This document shows, piece by piece, positions 7,779 to 16,985 of a stretch of 64,000 nucleotides of DNA (positions are counted from its first letter, which is position 1; each line of letters opens with the position of its first letter). The notes beneath the pieces were generated by a model that saw only the letters and a program-made list of their open reading frames with translations, made no database searches and had not been told where the DNA came from. The stretch spans positions 1 through 64,000 of the forward strand of contig NZ_JAPDOD010000022.1 in NCBI RefSeq assembly GCF_027587205.1, written 5' to 3'. A program made the translations under genes and the position numbers. This stretch comes from Solirubrobacter ginsenosidimutans (GTDB taxonomy: Bacteria; Actinomycetota; Thermoleophilia; Solirubrobacterales; Solirubrobacteraceae).

Positions 7779-8471
7779 GTGACCATCACCGAACGCGTCG
7801 ACGCCCTCGACTGGGCTGACCTGACCGCACAGCTCGACGGCCGCGGCTTCGCCGTGACCGCGCCGCTGCTCACCGACGGCGAGAGCGCCGAGCTCGCCGG
7901 CCTCTTCGACGGCGGCCACTTCCGCTCGACGATCGACATGGCCCGCCATCGCTTCGGCGACGGCCGCTACCGCTACTTCGAGCATCCGCTGCCGGACACG
8001 ATCGGCGCGCTGCGCGGCGCGTTCTACGCCCACCTGGCGCGGGTCGCCAACGTGTGGTCGGAGCGGATCGGCGGGGCCACCTTCCCGCTCACGCACGAGG
8101 CGTTGCTCGAACGCTGCCACGAGGCGGGGCAGCAGCGGCCGACGCCGCTGATCCTGCGCTACGGCGAAGGCGACTGGAACGCGCTGCACCAGGACCTCTA
8201 CGGCGACGTCTACTTCCCGTTCCAGATCCTCACGGTGCTGACCGACGAGCACGAAGGCGGCGAGTTCGTGCTGCTGGAGAACCGACCGCGGGCGCAGAGC
8301 CGCGCCCACGTCCTGAACCCGCTGCGCGGCGCGTTCGTGATCTTCCCGACGCGCGAGCGGCCGGAGCTCGGCAAGCGCGGCTACTACAAGGTCGGCCTGC
8401 GCCACGGCGTGAGCACCGTGACCGCAGGCCACCGCACCGCGCTAGGCGTGATCTTCCATGACGCTCGCTAA
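7779..8471 (+). CDS. 2OG-Fe(II) oxygenase (COG3826/Oxygenase-NA-like)
   Basis: 230 aa with a GTG start (VTITERVDALDW). The jelly-roll iron site is visible as His137-x-Asp139 in 'NALHQDLYGDVYFPFQ', the distal His209 in 'LRHGVSTV', and Arg219 in 'GHRTALGVIFHD' for 2-oxoglutarate. Length and motifs fit the COG3826 family, which is annotated as an oxygenase acting on damaged nucleic acid, though that activity is poorly proven. It follows the PadR gene after the family B repeat and overlaps the convergent small secreted gene by 4 bp. The start is uncertain because no strong ribosome binding site precedes it. Confidence 0.8.
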   Translation: MTITERVDALDWADLTAQLDGRGFAVTAPLLTDGESAELAGLFDGGHFRSTIDMARHRFGDGRYRYFEHPLPDTIGALRGAFYAHLARVANVWSERIGGATFPLTHEALLERCHEAGQQRPTPLILRYGEGDWNALHQDLYGDVYFPFQILTVLTDEHEGGEFVLLENRPRAQSRAHVLNPLRGAFVIFPTRERPELGKRGYYKVGLRHGVSTVTAGHRTALGVIFHDAR

Positions 8472-8929
8472 GGGTTGATCTTCTTCGCCGCGCTCGAGAT
8501 CTGGGTCAGCGACTTGTTGATCGTCTTGATCGCCGCCCTGGCCGAGGCTTCGCCCCCTCGGCCGTTGGTCTTGATCGCCTGCGTCAGCGCCGTCCGCAGC
8601 TTGTCGAGGCCGTGGTTGTACGTCGCCAGGCCCTTGAGCAGCTGGGTCCGGCCGGCCTTGACCTGATCGGTGTCGGCCTGCTCGGCCCTGACGGCCTTGC
8701 GGAACGTGTCGACCGACTTCTGCTGGCGGACCGTCGCCGTCCGCGCCTTGATCGCCTTCGCCCTACTGGTGATCGACTTGGTGGCCTTCTTGAACTTCGC
8801 GTCCTCCTTGACCTGGCGCGCCGCCTGGTCCTTGACCACCTGGCGCAGGGAGTCGTCGCTGGCCCGCGCGAGCGGTGTCGCGACCAGCGAAGTCGCGATC
8901 ACCAAACCAATGAGCATCGACCGTCGCAT
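8468..8929 (-). CDS. Secreted basic helical hypothetical protein
   Basis: 153 aa. A signal peptide (MRRSMLIGLVIATSLVATPLARAS) is followed by an almost entirely helical, Lys/Ala/Thr-rich mature part with heptad-like spacing ('QAARQVKEDAKFKKATKSI', 'AIKTINKSLTQISSAAKKI'). The mature chain has no cysteines and no catalytic motif. It resembles small exported helical proteins of unknown role, perhaps binding the cell wall or nucleic acid through its charge. It converges on the oxygenase gene and diverges from the amino-acid permease. Confidence 0.7.
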   Translation of the reverse strand: MRRSMLIGLVIATSLVATPLARASDDSLRQVVKDQAARQVKEDAKFKKATKSITSRAKAIKARTATVRQQKSVDTFRKAVRAEQADTDQVKAGRTQLLKGLATYNHGLDKLRTALTQAIKTNGRGGEASARAAIKTINKSLTQISSAAKKINP

Positions 8930-8957
8930 TGCGTACCTCCTGTACGAATTGACTGGA

Positions 8958-8986
8958 AGACGGGGCTACCCGAACGGGGCACCCCG
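8958..8986. repeat. Possible degenerate copy of family B repeat
   Basis: AGACGGGGCTACCC is followed directly by AACGGGGCACCCCG. Both resemble the right arm of the family B element (AGACGGGGCACCCCT). CACCCCG also pairs with CGGGGTG a few bases downstream (about 8996-9002). The segment lies in the divergent gap before the permease. It could be a decayed copy or simply GC-rich promoter DNA. Confidence 0.3.
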
Positions 8987-9022
8987 CAGTCCGGTCCGGG
9001 GTGAGGCGTAAGTTCCCGCGAC

Positions 9023-10507
9023 ATGACCACCGCGACGCAGTCGGACGACGCGGCCCAGCTCGCCGAGTTGGGCTATGAGAGCCGCTTCGAGCGGCGGATG
9101 GGTCTGTGGGAGAACTTCGCGCTGGGGTTCACCTATCTCTCGCCGGTCGTCGGCGTCTACTCCACGTTCGCGATCGCGTTCGTGGCAGGCGGGCCGCCGA
9201 TGATCTGGAGCATCGTCATCGCCGGCCTCGGCCAGCTGCTGGTCGCGCTCGTGTTCGCCGAGATCGTGGCCCAGTTCCCGGTCGCGGGCGGCATCTATCC
9301 GTGGGCGCGGCGGCTGATCGGGCGACGCTGGGCGTGGATCACCGGCTGGATCTACGGGTGGGCGCTGATCGCCACCGTGGCCAGCGTCTCGACCGGCGCG
9401 GTGCCGTTCATCGGCTCGCTCTTCGACTTCACGCCGAACCGGACGACGACCGTGATCATCGCCGCGGCGCTGATGCTGATCGCGCTGGTGATCAACCTGA
9501 GCGGGACCAGGACGCTCGGGCGGGTCGCGATGGCGGGGTTCGTCGCCGAGCTGATCGGGGCGCTGTTCGTCGGCCTGTGGCTGCTGCTGTTCGAGCGCCA
9601 CCACGACTTCGGCGCGCTCTTTGACTCGCTCGGCACCGGCGGCGACGGGTCCTACCTCGGCGCGTTCCTGGCCGCCGCGCTGCTCGGCCTGTACCTCTTC
9701 TACGGCTTCGAGGCCTGCGGCGACGTCGCCGAGGAGGTCCCCGACCCGGGCAAGACGATCCCGGTGGCGATGCGCCGGACGATCTACATCGGCGGCGCGG
9801 CGAGCCTGCTGATCACGGCGGCGCTCATCCTCGCGCAGCCGGACTTCAACGCGATCCTGAGCGGCGAGCAGGCCGATCCCGTCGGGGCGGTGCTCAGCGA
9901 CGTCTTCGGCACCGTCGGCTCGAAGATCATCACCGTGATCGTGCTGATCAGCTTCGTCTCCTGCGTGCTCTCGCTGCAGGCGGCGGCCTCACGCCTGATC
10001 TTCTCCTACGCCCGCGACCACATGGTCTTCGCGAGCGAGGCGCTGTCGCGCTTCTCGCCCGCTCGCCACGTCCCGCCGGTCGCCCTGACCGTCGCCGCCG
10101 TCGTGCCCGCCGCGATCGTCGCGATCGCCGAGATCATCTCTGACAGCGCGCTGCTGAAGGTCATCTCCTTCGCCGCCGCCGGGATCTACATCGCGTTCCA
10201 ACTGGTGGTGCTCGCGGCGCTGATCGCCCGTTCCCGTGGGTGGGTCCCGCGCGGGAAGTTCACGCTCGGCGCCTGGGGCCTGCCGGTCAACATCGCCGCC
10301 TTCGTCTACGGCGTCGCGGGCGCGCTGAACCTCGCCTGGCCGCGCCAGGTGGAGGGGGCGAACTGGTACGACGAGTGGATCGTCGTGCTCGGTTGCGCGA
10401 TCGTCGTCGGCTCGGGGCTGCTCTACATGCTGCTCGGCCGGCCCTACGCCCGCGGTACCTCGCCGGCCGGAGACGCGGTCATCAGCCGTCGCGTCGGGGA
10501 GGCGTGA
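9023..10507 (+). CDS. APC-superfamily amino acid permease
   Basis: 494 aa. About 12 transmembrane helices follow a 25-residue cytoplasmic N-terminus. The first helix region reads 'NFALGFTYLSPVVGVYSTF', the usual unwound TM1 of APC transporters, and 'FPVAGGIYPWARRLIG' matches the conserved TM2-TM3 segment. The 'YGFEACGDVAEEVPDPGKTIP' loop is typical of the AAT/BAT-like branch that imports amino acids or amines by proton symport. The exact substrate cannot be read. The end overlaps the convergent VOC-family gene by 26 bp. Confidence 0.88.
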   Translation: MTTATQSDDAAQLAELGYESRFERRMGLWENFALGFTYLSPVVGVYSTFAIAFVAGGPPMIWSIVIAGLGQLLVALVFAEIVAQFPVAGGIYPWARRLIGRRWAWITGWIYGWALIATVASVSTGAVPFIGSLFDFTPNRTTTVIIAAALMLIALVINLSGTRTLGRVAMAGFVAELIGALFVGLWLLLFERHHDFGALFDSLGTGGDGSYLGAFLAAALLGLYLFYGFEACGDVAEEVPDPGKTIPVAMRRTIYIGGAASLLITAALILAQPDFNAILSGEQADPVGAVLSDVFGTVGSKIITVIVLISFVSCVLSLQAAASRLIFSYARDHMVFASEALSRFSPARHVPPVALTVAAVVPAAIVAIAEIISDSALLKVISFAAAGIYIAFQLVVLAALIARSRGWVPRGKFTLGAWGLPVNIAAFVYGVAGALNLAWPRQVEGANWYDEWIVVLGCAIVVGSGLLYMLLGRPYARGTSPAGDAVISRRVGEA

Positions 10508-10931
10508 GCCGGGGTTCGGAACCGGTCACCGCGACGCCCATCTCCATGATCTCGATGATGTTGCGGTCCGGGTCGGTGACGAAGGTGCGCCGCACGCCGT
10601 CGCCGCGGGCGATGATCTCCCCGCCGGGCTCGACGCCGGCCGCGCGGACGCGCTCCACGGTCGCGTCCAGGTCGTCGACCACCAGCGCGAGGTGGTTGCC
10701 GTAGCCGATCGCGATCTCGGCCGGGTCATACCCCGGGTTCATCTCGCGCGAGCGGCCCTCGTCGGTCTCCCCGATCAGGTGGATCTGATGGTGCTCGCCC
10801 ACCTGCAGCCACGCCCCGGGCGTGTCGAATGTCGACGGGCGCGGCACCTGTTCGAGCCCGAGCGCACTCGTGTAGAAGCGCACCGCGCGGTCGACGTCCG
10901 ATACCAGGAGACCTCCGTGATCTAGGCGCAT
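10482..10931 (-). CDS. VOC family (glyoxalase/dioxygenase-like) protein
   Basis: 149 aa made of two beta-alpha-beta-beta-beta modules: 'MRLDHGGLLVSDVDRAVRFY...LGLEQVPRP' and 'GNHLALVVDDLDATVERVRAAG'. Potential metal ligands His5, His76-region and the terminal Glu in 'NIIEIMEM' fit the vicinal oxygen chelate fold. Members include glyoxalase I, extradiol dioxygenases and antibiotic-binding proteins, and the substrate is not evident. It starts 2 bp after the stop of the WS/DGAT gene, so the two are probably one transcript. Confidence 0.82.
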   Translation of the reverse strand: MRLDHGGLLVSDVDRAVRFYTSALGLEQVPRPSTFDTPGAWLQVGEHHQIHLIGETDEGRSREMNPGYDPAEIAIGYGNHLALVVDDLDATVERVRAAGVEPGGEIIARGDGVRRTFVTDPDRNIIEIMEMGVAVTGSEPRLTPPRRDG

Positions 10932-10933
10932 GC

Positions 10934-12382
10934 TCAGAGAGTGTGCACGAGCGCGCCCGTCAGCTCTTCGAGAGCGCGCCGGAGGCCGGCGAGCATCGAC
11001 CAGGCGTCGTCCACCTGCTCGCGGTCGGCGATGATCCCGAAGTCGAGGTGGTCGAGATAGCTCATCACGGTGATGTTGAGCCCGACGCCGTCGACCACGA
11101 CCGACACGGGGTACTGCGCCTCGAGCCGAGCGCCCGCGAGGTACAGCGGCGTTCGCGAGCCGGGGACGTTGGAGATCACGAGGTTCAGCGCCGGCCTCGT
11201 GCGGCCGAGGATCTCCATCGTCGTGCGCGCGGCGAGGGCGGCGACCGCGGGCGGGATGAACGCGGTGGCATCGGTCAGGACGTTCGCGGGCAGCGCGCTG
11301 TGGCGCTCCTTGGCGGACACGAGCAGGTCGTGGGTGCGCTGGAGCCGGCGCAGCGGGTCCGGCTCATCGGTGGCGATCGGCACGATCATCATCGAGACGC
11401 GGTTGCCGAACGCACCGCGTTGCTCCTTCGTCCGCACCGACACGGGGACCATCGCCACCAGCGGCTCTTCGGGGAGCGCGTCGCGCTCGAGCAGCCATTC
11501 GCGGACCGCGCTCGCGCACAGCGTCACGACGACGTCGTTGACGGTGCACCCGACCGCGTTCTTGAGCGCCTTGACGGTGTCGAGGCTGAGCTGGCCGAAC
11601 GCGAAGCGGCGATGGGCCGAGATCCGCCCGTTGAACGGCGTCGACGGCGCCCGCGCGGTGGTCTCGTCCAGCACCCGCGGGTCCTGGCGCATGAAGCGGC
11701 CGACGGTCCGACTCAGCATGGGCCCGGCGGGAAGCGCGGTGATGCCGGGCAGCTCGGTGAGGTGGGGGAGCGCGCCCGGGATCGAGCGGGCGGCGCGGAA
11801 CGGCGCCTTGACGAGGCCGAGCGCTCCGCGGCCGGCCATGGCGAGGTCGTGCGGGACGCGGTCCGGACGGGGCGAGGTGCCCGGCGGGATCTCCCGCCCC
11901 GCGGGCTCGGCGTCGAGCAGCACGCTGAGGATCTCGTTGCCGGAGACACCGTCGACGACGGAGTGGTGGATCTTCGTCAGCAGCCCGACCCGCCCGTTGG
12001 ACAACCCCTGGATCAGGTAGATCTCCCACAGCGGGTGGTTGCGGTCGAGCGGGCGGGCGAAGATCCGCGCGACCGTGTCGGCCAACCGCTCGTCGTCACC
12101 GGGCGGCGGCACGGCCGACTCGCGGATGTGGAAGTCCAGGTCGAAGTCCGGATCCTCGATCCAATACGGGTGATCGAGCCCGAACGGCACCTCGACGAGG
12201 CGCCAGCGAAACGGCGGCAGCAGGTGCAGTCGCTGACTCACCAGCCGGCACAGGTCCTGCACGGTGAGATCACCGCCGGGCGCCGTCGCCGGGTCATACA
12301 CCGCGAGCGTGCCCACGTGGCCGTAGGTCCTTGCGGACTCGACCGCCAGGAACTGCGCGTCGAGCGTGGTGAGCTGCCGCAT
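10934..12382 (-). CDS. Wax ester synthase / diacylglycerol O-acyltransferase (WS/DGAT)
   Basis: 482 aa. The ATG at 12382 is chosen because GGAGGAGAG lies just upstream; a longer frame begins at 12421. The catalytic HHxxxDG motif is present as HHSVVDG (139-145), with the usual N-terminal 'LTTLDAQFLAVE' and C-terminal 'NLVISNVPGSRTPLYLAGA' signatures. The enzyme transfers acyl groups from acyl-CoA to diacylglycerol or fatty alcohols, giving storage lipid at the membrane or lipid-body surface. Multiple WS/DGAT paralogs are common in actinobacteria. A VOC-family gene follows after 2 bp. Confidence 0.93.
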   Translation of the reverse strand: MRQLTTLDAQFLAVESARTYGHVGTLAVYDPATAPGGDLTVQDLCRLVSQRLHLLPPFRWRLVEVPFGLDHPYWIEDPDFDLDFHIRESAVPPPGDDERLADTVARIFARPLDRNHPLWEIYLIQGLSNGRVGLLTKIHHSVVDGVSGNEILSVLLDAEPAGREIPPGTSPRPDRVPHDLAMAGRGALGLVKAPFRAARSIPGALPHLTELPGITALPAGPMLSRTVGRFMRQDPRVLDETTARAPSTPFNGRISAHRRFAFGQLSLDTVKALKNAVGCTVNDVVVTLCASAVREWLLERDALPEEPLVAMVPVSVRTKEQRGAFGNRVSMMIVPIATDEPDPLRRLQRTHDLLVSAKERHSALPANVLTDATAFIPPAVAALAARTTMEILGRTRPALNLVISNVPGSRTPLYLAGARLEAQYPVSVVVDGVGLNITVMSYLDHLDFGIIADREQVDDAWSMLAGLRRALEELTGALVHTL

Positions 12383-12518
12383 CGTCTCTCTCCTCCGTCG
12401 TTCGAGAGCGTTGCTACCCACTGACGCGCCAAATGGTCAGTTCACAAACGCAACCTTGTTCGGGAAATCGCGGGTGCTGGGTAGTCAGCCGTCGTCCTTG
12501 AATGACGCACGGAGGCTC

Positions 12519-12680
12519 ATGACCGACCCGACCAAACCGACGCCCGCGCGGCCCGCGCCGCCGATCGCGGAGGTTCGCCGCCTGCTGGATCGCTACCGGC
12601 GGACCGCGAAACCCGCGCAGCCGCGCCGGCTCACCGATCCGCCGGCACTCTCGACGCCGGTCCGTAAGCGCGGCGACTAG
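12519..12680 (+). CDS. Small Pro-rich basic hypothetical protein
   Basis: 53 aa. The ATG at 12519 is preceded by GGAGG at ideal spacing, which is the main support. The sequence (MTDPTKPTPARPAPPIAEVR, then a basic 'LLDRYRRTAKPAQPRRLTD' segment) is rich in Pro and Arg with one likely short helix. No family is recognised. It ends tail to tail with the small secreted protein gene, overlapping by 4 bp. Confidence 0.5.
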   Translation: MTDPTKPTPARPAPPIAEVRRLLDRYRRTAKPAQPRRLTDPPALSTPVRKRGD

Positions 12681-12922
12681 CTCTCGCTGTTGTCCTGAGC
12701 GCGCTCGCCGCGGATGGTGCTCGCCCGCGGCAGCGTTCCGATCTTGCCGGGCGACTGGTGGATCGCGGCCTTGTGCGGGGGAACGCGCGGGGTGGTCTCG
12801 GCCGCGTGGGCAGAAGCGGCGAACGGCGCGCTGGCGGCGATCGTGACCGCGGCGACCGCGGTGGGAAGGAGCTTGCGGAAGCGCCGGTTGGGGAGACGCT
12901 GACGAAGGTGGTCGTTGGGCAT
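12677..12922 (-). CDS. Small secreted hypothetical protein
   Basis: 81 aa from the ATG at 12922, which has GGAAGG 7 bp upstream; a GTG lies two codons earlier but too close to that site. A basic N-terminus (NDHLRQRLPNRRFRKLLP) leads into a hydrophobic signal segment (TAVAAVTIAASAPFAASAHA) with a likely AHA-AE cleavage. The mature peptide would be only about 40 residues, polar and unstructured. Function is unknown. Confidence 0.55.
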   Translation of the reverse strand: MPNDHLRQRLPNRRFRKLLPTAVAAVTIAASAPFAASAHAAETTPRVPPHKAAIHQSPGKIGTLPRASTIRGERAQDNSES

Positions 12923-13094
12923 GTCCACACCTTCCTTTCGCCGTGTGGGAGCGGCCTCGGAGGTCCCTGGGAGGGACCTGAGCCTTCGACCAGGGGTCCG
13001 GCGGCCGCGGACGAACTGGCACCCCCCCCGCCCGGGGGGTCATCGTCCGCGCCGGAGCGGATCCGCCGCCGCGACGTTCAAGGTTTGTGGGGTG

Positions 13095-13259
13095 ATGACT
13101 CCCGATAAGCCCCAGACGGCCACGTCTCACAACGACACGCCGCCGTTTCCCCACCACGCCGCCACGCCCCAGACGCCGCTCGAGGCCGCTGAACGTCAGT
13201 ACGCCGAGCGCCCCACGGGCGTCCCCAACTGGCAACCCGAGGACGGGGATTTCACCTAA
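13095..13259 (+). CDS. Small polar hypothetical protein
   Basis: 54 aa (MTPDKPQTATSHNDTPPFPH...). The frame is rich in Pro, Thr and His, with a short charged helix 'LEAAERQYAERP'. A weak GGGGTG precedes the ATG. It overlaps the convergent hydroxyacid oxidase by 8 bp. Upstream, 13021-13040 contains an ACCCCCC/GGGGGGT inverted repeat. No family is recognised, and coding status rests on composition and position only. Confidence 0.4.
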   Translation: MTPDKPQTATSHNDTPPFPHHAATPQTPLEAAERQYAERPTGVPNWQPEDGDFT

Positions 13260-14493
13260 CGAGGTGGATCATCTCGGGCCCGAGGTCTGAGATCCGCGGG
13301 TAGCCCGCGAGCGCGAGGGCGGTCGCGAGCTCGCCGTGCAGCAGCTCGAAGGCGCGGCGCACGCCCGCCTCGCCCGCGGCGCCGAGGCCGTAGACCATCG
13401 GGCGACCGATCAGGACCGCCCGCGCGCCGAGCGCCAGCGCGGTGATGATGTCCGTCCCGCGCCGGATCCCGCCGTCGAGATAGAGCTCGGCGCGGCCGCC
13501 GACCGCTTCGGCGATCGCGGGCAGCGCTTCGATCGTGGACCGCGTGTGATCGAGCTGGCGGCCCCCGTGATTGGAGACGATGATCCCCTCGACGCCGTGC
13601 TCCACGGCGCGCACGGCGTCGTCCGGGCGCATGATGCCCTTGATCAGCAGCGGGCCGCCCCAGTGCTCGCGGAACGTCGCGAGGTCATCCCAGGTGACCG
13701 ACGGGTCGAACTGCCGGTTGACCCACTCGGCGTGGGCCACCGCGCCCCCGCCCGCGGGCACCCGCGGCGAGGTCGTGTTCCCGGTGGTCAGACGGGGGCG
13801 CGCGATGAAGTTGCGCGCCCAGCGCGGCCGGACGAGCCCCTGCGCCGCCGCCCGCAGCGTCAGCCGCGGCGGGATCGAGAACCGGTTGCGCACGTCGCGC
13901 TCGCGCACGCCCGCCACCGCGACGTCGACGGTGAGGACGAGCGCCTCGTACCCGTGCGCGGCCGCGCGTTGGAGCATGTCGTAGGCGACGCCGCGGTCGG
14001 TCATCACGTAGAGCTGGAACCACTTCGGCCCCGGGGCCATCGCGCTGACCTCCTCGATCGAGAGCGAGGACAGCGCCGACTGCGTGTAGATCGTGCCCAT
14101 CGAGTGCGCGGCGCGCGCGACCGCGCCTTCGCCGTCGGGATGGGTGAGCCCTGTCGTCCCGGTCGGCGCGCCGATGATCGGGAGCGCGATCTCCCGCCCC
14201 AGCGCCGTGGTCGCCAGCTCGAGCTTCGACACGTCGACGAGCATCCGCGGCAGCAGCTCGAAGCGTTCGAAGCCGTCCCGGTTGCGCCGGCGGGTGACCT
14301 CGCCCCAGGCGGCGCCGTCGACGTAGTCGAAGATCGGCTGCGGGACCGAGCGCTTGGCCATCACCCGCAGGTCCTCGATGTTGTGGCAGCGAGCGGCGCG
14401 GCCCTCGTCCGAGAAGCGCCGGCGCGTCGCGGCGGGCACGCCGCGCAGATCGGCCGCCAGCTGGCGGGCGACGAGATCGACGAAGTCGTTCAC
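13252..14493 (-). CDS. FMN-dependent alpha-hydroxy acid oxidase/dehydrogenase
   Basis: 413 aa TIM-barrel flavoenzyme of the lactate/glycolate oxidase family. The N-terminal 'FDYVDGAAWGEVTRRRNRDGF' and the FMN-side 'PIIGAPTGTTGLTHPDGE' are typical. Lys285 in 'LLIKGIM' should contact the flavin. 'SNHGGRQLD' carries the catalytic base His309 and Arg312, and 'LDGGIRRGTDIITALALGA' binds the phosphate. It oxidises an (S)-2-hydroxy acid to a 2-oxo acid; lactate, glycolate or mandelate are all possible. The gene lies 31 bp downstream of the secreted propeller gene on the same strand. Confidence 0.9.
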   Translation of the reverse strand: MNDFVDLVARQLAADLRGVPAATRRRFSDEGRAARCHNIEDLRVMAKRSVPQPIFDYVDGAAWGEVTRRRNRDGFERFELLPRMLVDVSKLELATTALGREIALPIIGAPTGTTGLTHPDGEGAVARAAHSMGTIYTQSALSSLSIEEVSAMAPGPKWFQLYVMTDRGVAYDMLQRAAAHGYEALVLTVDVAVAGVRERDVRNRFSIPPRLTLRAAAQGLVRPRWARNFIARPRLTTGNTTSPRVPAGGGAVAHAEWVNRQFDPSVTWDDLATFREHWGGPLLIKGIMRPDDAVRAVEHGVEGIIVSNHGGRQLDHTRSTIEALPAIAEAVGGRAELYLDGGIRRGTDIITALALGARAVLIGRPMVYGLGAAGEAGVRRAFELLHGELATALALAGYPRISDLGPEMIHLVR

Positions 14494-14524
14494 AAGTCCG
14501 GAACGTACCCGCTCCGGCCCCGGC

Positions 14525-16948
14525 TCACTTCCCCCGGACCTTCGGCCGGATCGGCGCGATCGGCACCGGACCCGGCGCGGGGGTGGGGGCGGGCTGCCCG
14601 ACGCGGCGCGGCGCGGGGGTCGAACCGGCGGGACCCGCGACGATCGTGACCGGCGCGCTACCGGCCGCCGGCCCGCCCGCCGCGACCTCGCACTGGACCG
14701 GAAGACCGGCGTCGGCGGCGGTCAGCAGCAGCGAGCGGGTGTCCGCGCCGGGCACCGCGACGCCGCCGACGCGCCAGCCGAAGGCATACGCGGCCGGGTC
14801 CCCGGACCAGGCGCCCGGATCGCACGCGACGAACGCGTTGGCCGTCGCGCTGCCGACGACCCGCGGCGCCGCGTGGTTGAGCGGCGTCGCCGCGTCGCGG
14901 TCGCCGCCGAAGCGCACGCAATAGCCGGAGATGAACCCGCGGGCCGTGCGGTAGCTGGAGTCCCCGCCGGCGTGCAGCGTGTGCCCGTCGGGGTCGAAGA
15001 CGATCTCCGAGATCGCGGCGCCGTCATCGCCCTGGAAGCCGGGACCGGCATCCCAGCCGAGCTTGGCGCCGGTCGTCCCGTCCAGCGCCAGCAGCCAGCG
15101 GTACTCGTGCGTGATGGGGTCTTCGAACCCGCCGCCGAGCACGACCGTCCGCCCGTCGGGTGACGCCGCGATCTGCGCGCCGCCGTACGAGGTCGACCAC
15201 GCGACGGTCGCGTCGGTGGTGCGCAGCGCGACCGCGCCCGTCGTCGCGCGGCCCGCGATCCCCTGGTAGGAGCCGACGAGATAGAGGCGCGAGCCGTCGG
15301 GCGAGAGCTCGAGGTCGGCGATCCGCCCTTCCTCGGCGTTCACGCGCGCGTCGAAGCCCAGCAGCGCGCCGGTGCGCCCGTCGAACGCCGCCAGGTCCTT
15401 GCGCGGCGCGTCGAAGCGCCCACCGGCGTAGACCGCGTCGCCGTGGGTGGCGAGCGTGGCCACCGGTCCACCGGTCACGACCGGCGCCCACGGGAGGACC
15501 GCGCCGGTGGCGGTGTCGATCGCCGCGAGGCCGGAACGGGGCGCGCTGAAGGCGCCGCCCACATAGAGCGTGTGCTGGTCACTCGACAGCGCGACCGCAT
15601 TCGCGGTCCCGGTGAGAGGGACACGCCAGCGCAGCGTGCCGTCCGGGGTCGTCGCGCTGACCGAGCCGTCGTCCCCGCCCTCGCGCGCGGTGTAGACGGC
15701 CCCGGCGGCGTCGATCGCCGCCGCGGTCGCCACGCTTCCGTCGGCGAACGCGCCGTCGCTCCACGGCACCGGTTGGCCGGTCTCGTCGAGCAGCGCGGCG
15801 CGCTCCGCGCGGACGGAGCCCGCCGACGAGGCGCCGAGCAGCACGGAGCCGCCGCCCGCCGCGACCGCCACGGTGTACAGGTCCCCCGCGACGTTCGGCA
15901 GCCAGGCCAGGACCGCGGCGTCGGTGGTCGAGAGCGCGACCGCGCCCTGGCTCGGCCAGCCCGGCTTGAACGCGTTGGTGACGTAGGCGACGGACCCGTC
16001 GCGCGACAGCGCCAGCTCGCCCGGATCGCCGGTGAAGCCCCTCGGCGCCCAGTCCAGCAGCGCGCCCGTGTCCGTGCGGAGCGCGCCGAGCGGGGCGGAC
16101 ATGTAGAGCGTGCCGCCGTCGGGGCTCAGCACGAGCGAGTCAGGATCCCGGTCCGCGCGGGTCCAGCGTTCCTGCAGGCCGGGCGTCGCGTACGCGGTGA
16201 CCTCCGCTCCCGGGCGGTCCGCGTTGATCAGGCTGACGTAGACGGTGCCCGGTGCGGCCACGAGCGCGCCGGCGGTCCCCGCCGGGCCGCGCGCGAGCAC
16301 CGCGCCCGTGCCGGCGTCCAACGCCAAGAGCGCGGCGCCGGTCGACGAACGGCCGGCGAAGTACAGGACGCCGCCCTCCTGCGCGACCTCCCACCCCTCG
16401 GCGGCCTCCGAGGCGTTGAAGGCCCGCAGCGCGCCGTCACTCGTGGCGACTGCCGCCACCGCCCGCCGCAGCGCGCCGTCAACCGTGGACAGGTTCCCCG
16501 CGAGCCACAGCGTCGCACCGTCGGGGGAGAGCGCGATCGAGCGGATGAACCCGCCGACCGCGACGCTGAACAGCGGGTCCACGGTCCCGTCCGCCCGCAG
16601 GTGGCGCACGCCGGACTCGCCCGCGACGTACCAGCCACCGGCCGGGTCTGCGACCGCGTCGTCGATCACGCCGAGCCCGGCGTCGTCGGGCACAGCGCGC
16701 AGCGCGCCGCTCACCGGTGAGACCACCGCCGTTCCGAACGTTCGCGTGGCGAACATCGTCGCGCGCTCGGTGGCGACGTATGTGCGCGAGCCGTTGACCG
16801 CGATCGCCAGGGCCGTGCGATTCGGGTTGGCGGCCGACAGATCCGGCAGCGACGAGAGGTCCGCTGCCGCCGTCGCGGGTGCGAGGAGGGCCAGGCCGGC
16901 GAGGGCGGCGACGAGGAAGCGTTCGGGGTTCATCCAGCGGAGCGTCAT
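14525..16948 (-). CDS. Secreted PQQ-like/NHL beta-propeller protein
   Basis: About 807 aa from the ATG at 16948; 16933 is an alternative start and neither has an ideal ribosome binding site. A signal peptide (MNPERFLVAALAGLALL..., cleavage after AAA) precedes many repeats of about 40-50 residues built on 'LSPDGATLWLAGNL' and 'DTATGAVLPWAP' units. These suggest one or two beta-propellers of the delta-60/PQQ-like type. The last 120 residues carry a disulfide-containing domain ('VACDPGAWSG...CEVAAGG') and a Pro-rich tail ending in basic residues. It is probably an extracellular binding or surface protein. No enzyme motif is visible. Confidence 0.72.
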   Translation of the reverse strand: MTLRWMNPERFLVAALAGLALLAPATAAADLSSLPDLSAANPNRTALAIAVNGSRTYVATERATMFATRTFGTAVVSPVSGALRAVPDDAGLGVIDDAVADPAGGWYVAGESGVRHLRADGTVDPLFSVAVGGFIRSIALSPDGATLWLAGNLSTVDGALRRAVAAVATSDGALRAFNASEAAEGWEVAQEGGVLYFAGRSSTGAALLALDAGTGAVLARGPAGTAGALVAAPGTVYVSLINADRPGAEVTAYATPGLQERWTRADRDPDSLVLSPDGGTLYMSAPLGALRTDTGALLDWAPRGFTGDPGELALSRDGSVAYVTNAFKPGWPSQGAVALSTTDAAVLAWLPNVAGDLYTVAVAAGGGSVLLGASSAGSVRAERAALLDETGQPVPWSDGAFADGSVATAAAIDAAGAVYTAREGGDDGSVSATTPDGTLRWRVPLTGTANAVALSSDQHTLYVGGAFSAPRSGLAAIDTATGAVLPWAPVVTGGPVATLATHGDAVYAGGRFDAPRKDLAAFDGRTGALLGFDARVNAEEGRIADLELSPDGSRLYLVGSYQGIAGRATTGAVALRTTDATVAWSTSYGGAQIAASPDGRTVVLGGGFEDPITHEYRWLLALDGTTGAKLGWDAGPGFQGDDGAAISEIVFDPDGHTLHAGGDSSYRTARGFISGYCVRFGGDRDAATPLNHAAPRVVGSATANAFVACDPGAWSGDPAAYAFGWRVGGVAVPGADTRSLLLTAADAGLPVQCEVAAGGPAAGSAPVTIVAGPAGSTPAPRRVGQPAPTPAPGPVPIAPIRPKVRGK

Positions 16949-16985
16949 CCCCCTGGAAAACGGTTCTCTAACCCGACGCTCCGGC

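Noticed and set aside
5739..8432. A single open frame of 897 codons on the minus strand
   Set aside because: Only the 5739-7121 part is protein-like (MFS). The rest is antisense to PadR and the oxygenase and has the Arg/Ala/Gly-rich composition of shadow frames.
13021..13040. ACCCCCC/GGGGGGT inverted repeat before the 54-aa gene
   Set aside because: Homopolymer-rich GC DNA gives such pairs easily. No second copy is seen, so it is not listed as an element.
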